Assembly: GCF_022539665.2 (NCBI RefSeq)
Contig: NC_081334.1
Coordinates: 2,790,001 to 2,854,000, forward strand
From: Daphnia carinata
Taxonomy: Eukaryota; Arthropoda; Branchiopoda; Diplostraca; Daphniidae
Length of the DNA: 64,000 nt
Reading direction: 5' to 3'
Part shown: positions 58,107 through 64,000 of the stretch, piece after piece
How the letters are laid out: each line of letters opens with the position of its first letter
Numbering within the stretch: the stretch's first letter is position 1
Notes under the pieces: generated by a model
The model's input: only the letters and a program-made list of their open reading frames with translations
Databases searched by the model: none
Told to the model about the DNA's origin: nothing
Translations under genes and position numbers: made by a program

Positions 58107-59485
58107 CTCTTGTTCACTCGTTTAAACGTCGCGATTGTTTCTTTGTTTTCCTCCTCAAAAAGTTCGTCGTTGGTACGTTATCGAATTGTTTGGCCATTGA
58201 ATAACGTGACGGATGGGGGGGAAACTAACCCACAATATTCTAATGTAGCAATAATTCGTGTGTCGGTAGCGATATGTAGAAACCAAAAGTTTTGTTTGGA
58301 TACGAAATCAAGCAAGTAGCTGGAGCAGTTTATGCTTTGGCACCACACTGCACAGTCACCAAAACTCGCAAGATGGCTACACATGACAGAAGCTATGTCT
58401 CCAAGTGTATCTGATTATCCTTCCCTTGTCTTTCCACTCAACAGAAACATTGTGTTATGGGTTCCTGACTTTTTGAAACCATCACTTTTAATCTTCGCGA
58501 CTTGGCTTCTCGAATTTCAAAAGTGTTGGAGATTCAACACTGCAAGTAAGTCGATTTTTCAGCAGACCTCAATTGAAAACCACAACATGTTTTAAAATTT
58601 TCGGTGCATCTCTCTAGTCTCGCGGGTACCTAATCTAGTCGTTTACTTGATTTGATAGAATTTCTGTTTAAAACAAAAACAAAATGGATTTAAAGTGTAG
58701 GTCTAGTCGTCACAGCTACAAGGGACAATGTTCTGACGCCGTATGTATCGGCCAGTGTTGCTCGAGTACCTCTAGTCGAGAAAGTAAGGTCGCAGAGAGT
58801 TATTGTGTAAACTTGAATTTGTTACGTTACGTTTTTTTTTCTTCTTTTATTATGACAGTTTTTCCTCAAAATCACTATTGCTTGTTTCCGTTCATGAAAA
58901 ATGCAGCCGTTTTCGAAAATTATGTTGTTTTGTTGAGAGTGAAAGTTCCTGTTTAATCGAGAGTATACTAGTTGAGGGCCATGCATTATAGTAGCCAGAT
59001 GATTTACACACTAAAGCACATTCAACATTTGTAGGCTATGCGAGCGGTAAAAATAAATCCACGTTTTTCGCCGGTGATGTAACACACTCGGAATTGTCTC
59101 GTACAAGTCTAATGTCTGTGAGTGGTTATTTCGATTTTTGTAAGGCTTGCAAGGAAATGCCTGCCAGGTTGTGTCGTAACGAGGCGAATAATGACAATAC
59201 AGTTCATACTCTTGCGTTTTTGATTTCAGTGTCGTATTCCTTGGAAACAAGTGGGCTAAGCATACAAAAATGCAACTGCAGAAACTTTAGGTGGGAAAGC
59301 AAAACTGTAAGGGATGTTTTCTGTATTATTACGGTACATTCTTGGAACATTTTGGACATTACATGACATCTTGGAACATTTCCACGCGCGTCACATTTTA
59401 TCTTGGCAAAAAAAATTATACAATCAGGTTGTTTCATCGGGGAACACATGGAACTCAGGTTTGTTGGTTTGATAGGGAAACTGAA
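58107..59485. other. HCN 3'UTR and convergent intergenic region
   Basis: No coding exon is seen. An AATAAA at 59052-59057 on + could end the HCN transcript, about 950 nt after the stop. The PHAX transcript enters from the right, so the 3' ends may overlap. Confidence 0.45.
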
Positions 59486-60908
59486 TCATTCGCAATCGAA
59501 TTGAATGTCAACAACTTCGTTTTCAGCGATTTGACTATCGATAGGCTCCACTATCGTTGCCTGAGGTGACTGTCTCATCCCTTCAGGTGGCACGACTTGT
59601 GAATCTCGTTGACTCTTCTGTATCTCCAATGCGGCTCGTGTTGGCAATTCCGGTAAAGTATTTGCTGCTTCAAAAATTTAGAAAGTGAAAGAGAAAAACA
59701 GTTAAAATCCACAGACGATGTGTGTGGAACAAATTACAATTACATGAAAGAGATTGCTTTAGTTTTTCGGCCTGAGCTTGCCGGCGTTTTGCACGTAAAG
59801 TTCGCTTGTGTTGTTCTTTGGCTCTCGTCTCTTGGCTGAAAACTTCGCGAATCTTTTCCATTGGAATTTCCTCGTGGTTACGAAGCAAGTATAGGAAAAC
59901 TCCACCAGGAGTTCTACGTCGAGATCCATCCTAACATCGTTGATGAATATATCTCGTTAACACGTGTTGACAGAAAAATGCAGCGACTGCAACTTACCGC
60001 AACCATAATACCTCCATCGTTTTCGGTTTCCTGCGTTTCACGAAACAACTTAATGGTAAGTTCTTTGCCTATGATTTCCACCACACGAAGAATCAAGTCC
60101 ATTTTTTCTTCATGGAGCTTAAGAGTTATGTCTTGGGCCACTTCAAGTACACTTGAACTATCAGTAACAGCCAAATCCTCCACACGCCTGAGTTGGGTTC
60201 TGGATCTTGGTTGTTGCACAGTGTTTTGGGGTTGTGTTTCCCTCTGCTCCATTTTTCTTTTTCGAGAGTTTAGTAACTTTTGAGTTTTTGCAGACTTTGT
60301 TCAAAGTCTTCAACAACTGAGTCTTCTACTATCACAGGTGTTTCCCCACCATATTTCTCATCCAAGTCAGCAATCTTTTTTCGAATCCTTTGTTCTGTTT
60401 TTTCATCAATATCTTCTTCTTCCAGACGGTTCTTCATGCAGAGTACGTAATTGTACGATTCAACATCCCTAGACCTATCAAGGTAATGCTTGCTGTGTTG
60501 CACATTAATGTCCTTTAAGTCCTGCTCAAACTGATCCTCAAAGACGACAGTACTCCAAACATTGTGTTTCCGACCTGACTGAGTGGGCTTTGTTACTCTG
60601 ACATTAGATTTTTTTCGTCTCTTAGCTGGCCTCTGTCCTTCATCACTGCTGCTATCCTCACTGCTGCTGCTGGATTCAGTGGATTCTTCGGTATCCTCAG
60701 TAACCTGCTTGGGGGGTTGATGAATGGGAGCAAATGATGTAGGTCTTTCTAAGGCGGTATATGGCTCAATCTAATGGGACAGAGAAACAGTAATCCAAAG
60801 AAGAAAGGTATGGTTACAACCAATTTCAACATTCTTGCAGTAACCATTGCTTACATCACCGGCATCGTCAGAAATTTCCCCATCTTCACTTTCATCTAAG
60901 TTTTGCAT
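59486..60908 (-). CDS. PHAX: PHAX, U snRNA nuclear export adaptor (four exons, one frame break)
   Basis: PHAX binds the cap-binding complex and snRNA in the nucleus and recruits CRM1-RanGTP for export. Exons on -: 60855-60908, 59998-60770, 59744-59930, 59486-59667. Exon 1 is acidic (MQNLDESEDGEISDDAGD). Exon 2 has a Ser/Glu/Asp cluster like the family's phosphorylated region, then KRRKK, HNVWSTVVFED and LDRSRDVESYNYVL, and later LHEEKMDLILRVVEIIGKEL. Exon 3 begins DGSRRRTPGGVFLYLLRN, the hallmark of the PHAX RNA-binding domain. The exon sum is one base short of a reading frame: the frame breaks at an A run (60285-60289 on +). Either one base is missing there (about 398 aa total, close to the human 394), or a 59-nt intron (about 60276-60334) is removed. 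Identity is secure. The break is unresolved. Confidence 0.92.
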
Positions 60909-61530
60909 TTTAGAAAGCAATCGAATAACAAAATCTATTTTACCACTTAAATTTGATGAGAGACGCTAGTCAATGTTTATCACGGCTATAGCAACCGATT
61001 GAAAAAAGAAAATGTGAGGATGAAAACAAAGAAGTCGGCAAGCCACCTAGCGGTAAAAACTGTAACCCGGTTTTTAACGCCCATTTACGATACAATTTGG
61101 CCTCATCTAGCGCGACGGAATAGTTAGGTATTTAATATGTTCTGCCGCCCTAGTGCTTCAAATTTCAAAAAGATTCAAATCTTTTGAAAATCACAAAATG
61201 GAAAAATTAAAAAATTTATCATTACAAAAGCAATGCGTGAGAAATTTCCATAAGGAATAACATTAATGGTATTACTTTCTTTCGTTTACAGTCGATTTCT
61301 CGCTTCTAAGGTGCCACCAGCCAACCCAAAAACCAGAGGAGTGTAAGGCATTTGTGGGTGAACGTAGAAAGGGTTAACCGTCTGTTGGTTATAATCCCGA
61401 TTTTGCTTTGATCCTGATTTTCAATAGTGCATACACATCGCTGAGTTGCTGGTAATTGCCTCGGATCGGACGTAAACGTCAATAAGAGAATACGAAACAT
61501 CCGACTGACTGTCTCCGTTGAAATCCGACA
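60909..61530. other. PHAX upstream region
   Basis: The promoter is expected here. Some 'ctagcg' and 'catctagcg' words resemble the dispersed AGATGGCG family. No gene is seen. Confidence 0.35.
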
Positions 61531-62839
61531 CCCTTTTGGAATTTTCAATCCCAATCATGTATTTTCATGGGAATATCTTGGTTTTTGAATAAACAATTGT
61601 CTCCTAATTCCTTTTTTATTCGCTTTTATTTAGGTTGTTAACAAAAAAACTATCGCTAGCGCCCTTCCAAAATGGTGCTGTGTTTTATTGCGTGGCGTGT
61701 TAAACTTTTTACCCCCCCCCCCCAAAAAAAGAATCCCCCAAGAAATTTTGGCGACTGTATATGAAGAATTAATTAAAAATCTGACCGGTAGATGGCAATA
61801 GCAGTGAAACAGAAAGAAAACGGTATTTTTTGTGAGGGGGGGGGGGAGGGAATCCGGAAATCTGGTCGAATGTTTGTTAACTGTGTTAATATACAACAGA
61901 AGATTCGAAAATGGTGTGCTACTGATTATTCAGTGTATTGATTGTGTTTTGGAAGTCAACCAGATGAAATGGATTATTTCTTATTTAATGAGATCAGCTA
62001 TGCCAGCTGTCAAACACAAAGCCTAGTAGCATATTATGGCTTTTGCTTTCAATCATGTGATAAAATTATTCATTTAGAGGTATAAGACATGTATTTTGCT
62101 ACTAGGATCCATTTAGTCTCATTCTACTTTCAAGGGATAACTCGTGAAACTTTATTTGCAAAGTATAGAAGCTGTGACAGTGAGAAAAATTTTATCGTTT
62201 GAATACCTTCGTCTGATTTTGCAGCACTTTATCCACTCACCAACTGTTAGGTTGTATCTGACAAATGTGATTTGTACCTCTGTGATCATGTGGCCAAGAA
62301 AAATCGCCACTGCTTCAGTAGTCCTCCTGCCATTTGTACCTAACCGACCAACACACAGAGACATGGACCTCAAAACTTTTTTCCTGTGGTATTTTAAATT
62401 TCTTTCTTAATCTAAATGACTTTTCTTTACATTTAATATCCCCTCAGAGGACTGCAAAGCTTTACTTTCTTCTTCGTAATTCCTGGCCCCACAATCTTTT
62501 TAGTCTTCGAGTAACAGCTGTAAGTCAAATAGCCATCTCTGTTATAGTTTCACCAACAACGTTTACTTTTACTTCTACCGTTTAGAGCTAGGGCATTTTC
62601 CCTTTTCGTCCCATGTAAAAAGACCTTCAAGATTCCGGTCTCTAAGTATTAACTCTCTCAAGCCATCTAAACGTAAGTTTCCATTTGCCCATTCAAATGT
62701 AATATTGTAATATCGTTGTTTGTTATTTAGATAACGCCATGACAGTAAAATGAAAAAAAAGTGATGGAATGCCGAATAGCAAATAAGCAGTGGCCTGTAG
62801 AAGATCATCGTGGAACATCGTGCAAAATGTTGTTGTATG

Positions 62840-63130
62840 GCCCGCCTTCGCCTCGCCCGTCGCCCCTTCTTCGCCTCGTGGTCGCGCCGTCTTCGCCTAG
62901 CCCGTCGTCCCTTCTTCGCCTCGCCCGTCACCCCATCTTCGCATCGCCCGTCGCCCTGTCTTCGCCTCGTGGTCCCGCCGTCTTCGCCTCGCCCGACGCC
63001 CCGTCTTCGCCTCATGGTCACGCCGTCTTCGCCTCGCCGGTCGTCCCGTCTCCGCCTCGCCCGTCGCCCCGCCTTCGCCTCATGGTCACGCCGTCATCGC
63101 CTCCCCTATCGCCCCTTCGTCACCTCGTGG
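62840..63130. repeat. C-rich CGTC/CGCC minisatellite, copy B
   Basis: Sister array to 3105-3440, with units around 'cgcctcgcccgtcgcccc'. The Arg/Pro/Ser-rich frames across it on both strands are repeat products. Confidence 0.85.
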
Positions 63131-63189
63131 TCGCCTCGTCTTCGTGGTATGGTTGTGTTTTGTTTTATGTTGTATTATGTTTTGCGAAT

Positions 63190-63505
63190 TAACACGTTGG
63201 CTGCCACCCACCCACCTTGATCCCCTTTTTTTTGTAGCTTGACAGGGACGGGCCGCGCTGTTCTGCTCCATGGTTTATCTGCCATGGGGTGGAGCAGCGC
63301 CACTGCCCAAGATTGGCCGAATGGCCCCAAAGGCAATGCACCATTAGGGAATCCCTTGAACGAGACGGCGATGTAGACCTGGGGTGTGCATTCCCGTAAA
63401 GGTCTCATCGCCGTTTCAGCCCGGCCCACCCGGCCCCCTTGGTCGCTATCCCTTTGATAGCGACAGTAGCGATTGTAGATAGGTGGCGTGGCAGCCAACG
63501 TGTTA
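63190..63505. mobile_element. MITE-like element with 18-bp perfect inverted ends, copy B
   Basis: The ends 63190-63207 and 63488-63505 are exact inverted repeats, and the length (316 bp) equals copy A. There are only a handful of differences from copy A, including single-base indels. No coding capacity. Confidence 0.7.
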
Positions 63506-63674
63506 GTTTAAGTGTATTTGTGTATGTATTGTATGTTGTGTACTGTATTTTGAAATGTATGTAATAGTGGTGGATATGTGGGTGGAAGGAGGGACAATAA
63601 AAACGATTTTACACTATTTACTTATGTATTTTTTATTCAGCTATACATACTAGACTAGACTTTGAACCAGACTT

Positions 63675-63735
63675 CTTACAGGGATCGAACCCTGAATCTT
63701 CGGCATATCGCGCCGATGCTCTACCAATGAGCCAC
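63675..63735 (-). repeat. tRNA-like module (minus strand)
   Basis: Read on -, 'tggctcattggtagagcatc' (D-arm and A box), a paired anticodon stem TCGGC/GCCGA around a GAT-like anticodon, and 'cagggttcgatccctg' (T arm and B box). The acceptor arm does not pair, so it is a tRNA-derived repeat or a tRNA pseudogene. Confidence 0.55.
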
Positions 63736-63847
63736 GAATCGTTGAACGTGTTGTTGGCTTTATTCAAGTCGCTTGCGGACTTGCATTTACACCTAGAATA
63801 AAAATGAAATGAAATATTCTTTTCTACATTTATTCTCCTTCATTTTT

Positions 63848-63920
63848 ATACATCTACTAAGGTTTGAACCCAGGGTAACAGGTATCGCAGCTAAAGGCTC
63901 TACCACAGAGCTATGGACCC
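63848..63920 (-). repeat. Second tRNA-like module (minus strand)
   Basis: Read on -, 'gggtccatagctctgtggtagagcc' resembles a tRNA 5' half, and 'ctgggttcaaacc' is a B-box-like T arm. The T stem and acceptor pairing are poor. Probably tRNA-derived repeat material. Confidence 0.5.
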
Positions 63921-64000
63921 TATAAAATCAATAGAAAGATAAATATATGTCAAAGACTGCATAAACATCCTAGACGATAACATATGATATGCGATAATAA

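Larger units (their letters stand above)
61540..63620 (+). repeat. About 2 kb dispersed repeat, copy B
   Basis: Same order of parts as 1920-3910: 'atcatgtatttt' near 61555, a G run near 61836, 'agctatgccagctgtcaaac' near 61997, the C-rich minisatellite at 62840-63130 and the inverted-repeat element at 63190-63505. The last 450 bp are almost identical to copy A, while the first 1.3 kb are strongly diverged, so that end may have been exchanged or copied more recently. Confidence 0.75.

Noticed and set aside
1-64000. CRISPR array, bacterial operon, phage or other prokaryotic system
   Set aside because: All supported genes are spliced eukaryotic genes. The repeat arrays are minisatellites without regular spacers.

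Overview
This is a eukaryotic nuclear window. Short introns with GT-AG ends, an insect-like HCN channel, a vasa relic with one zinc knuckle per exon and degenerate TTAGG repeats (the arthropod telomere unit) point to an arthropod. A branchiopod crustacean such as Daphnia is my best guess, but this is inference from gene sequence and structure, not from a database match.

Layout. 1-8.4 kb is repeat-rich: an AGATGGCG-type minisatellite, the first copy of a ~2 kb repeat that carries a 316-bp inverted-repeat element, two copies of a composite tRNA-like repeat, a TTAGG-like array inside inverted repeats, and a multi-exon vasa/DDX4 pseudogene on +. 8.6-10.05 kb holds a six-exon gene on - encoding the C-terminal half of the spindle-checkpoint protein MAD1. 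10.1-15 kb is mostly non-coding with degraded coding-like scraps. 15.17-16.98 kb is a long minus-strand ORF for an unrecognised 601-aa Cys-rich and Lys-rich protein. 17.8-40.9 kb has no gene I can support and is full of homopolymers and dinucleotide repeats. Its right end looks like a 5'UTR intron of the next gene.

41.07-58.11 kb is the main gene: a complete HCN/Ih pacemaker channel on +, with ten constitutive coding exons (1,072 codons when joined, in frame throughout), one in-frame 37-codon cassette exon in the S4-S5 linker and a tandem splice acceptor in the S3-S4 loop. Convergent to it, 59.49-60.91 kb on - encodes PHAX, the U snRNA export adaptor, with one apparent base missing from an A run or else a very short intron. 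61.5-63.6 kb is the second, same-orientation copy of the 2 kb repeat, followed by more tRNA-like repeats to the window end.

The genes belong to unrelated pathways (mitotic checkpoint, snRNA export, membrane excitability) and nothing suggests they work as a unit. I found no evidence of a novel multi-gene system. The most interesting material is the HCN alternative-splicing architecture, the vasa relic flanked by composite tRNA-like repeats, the N-terminally short MAD1, the orphan 601-aa gene, and several structured non-autonomous repeats.
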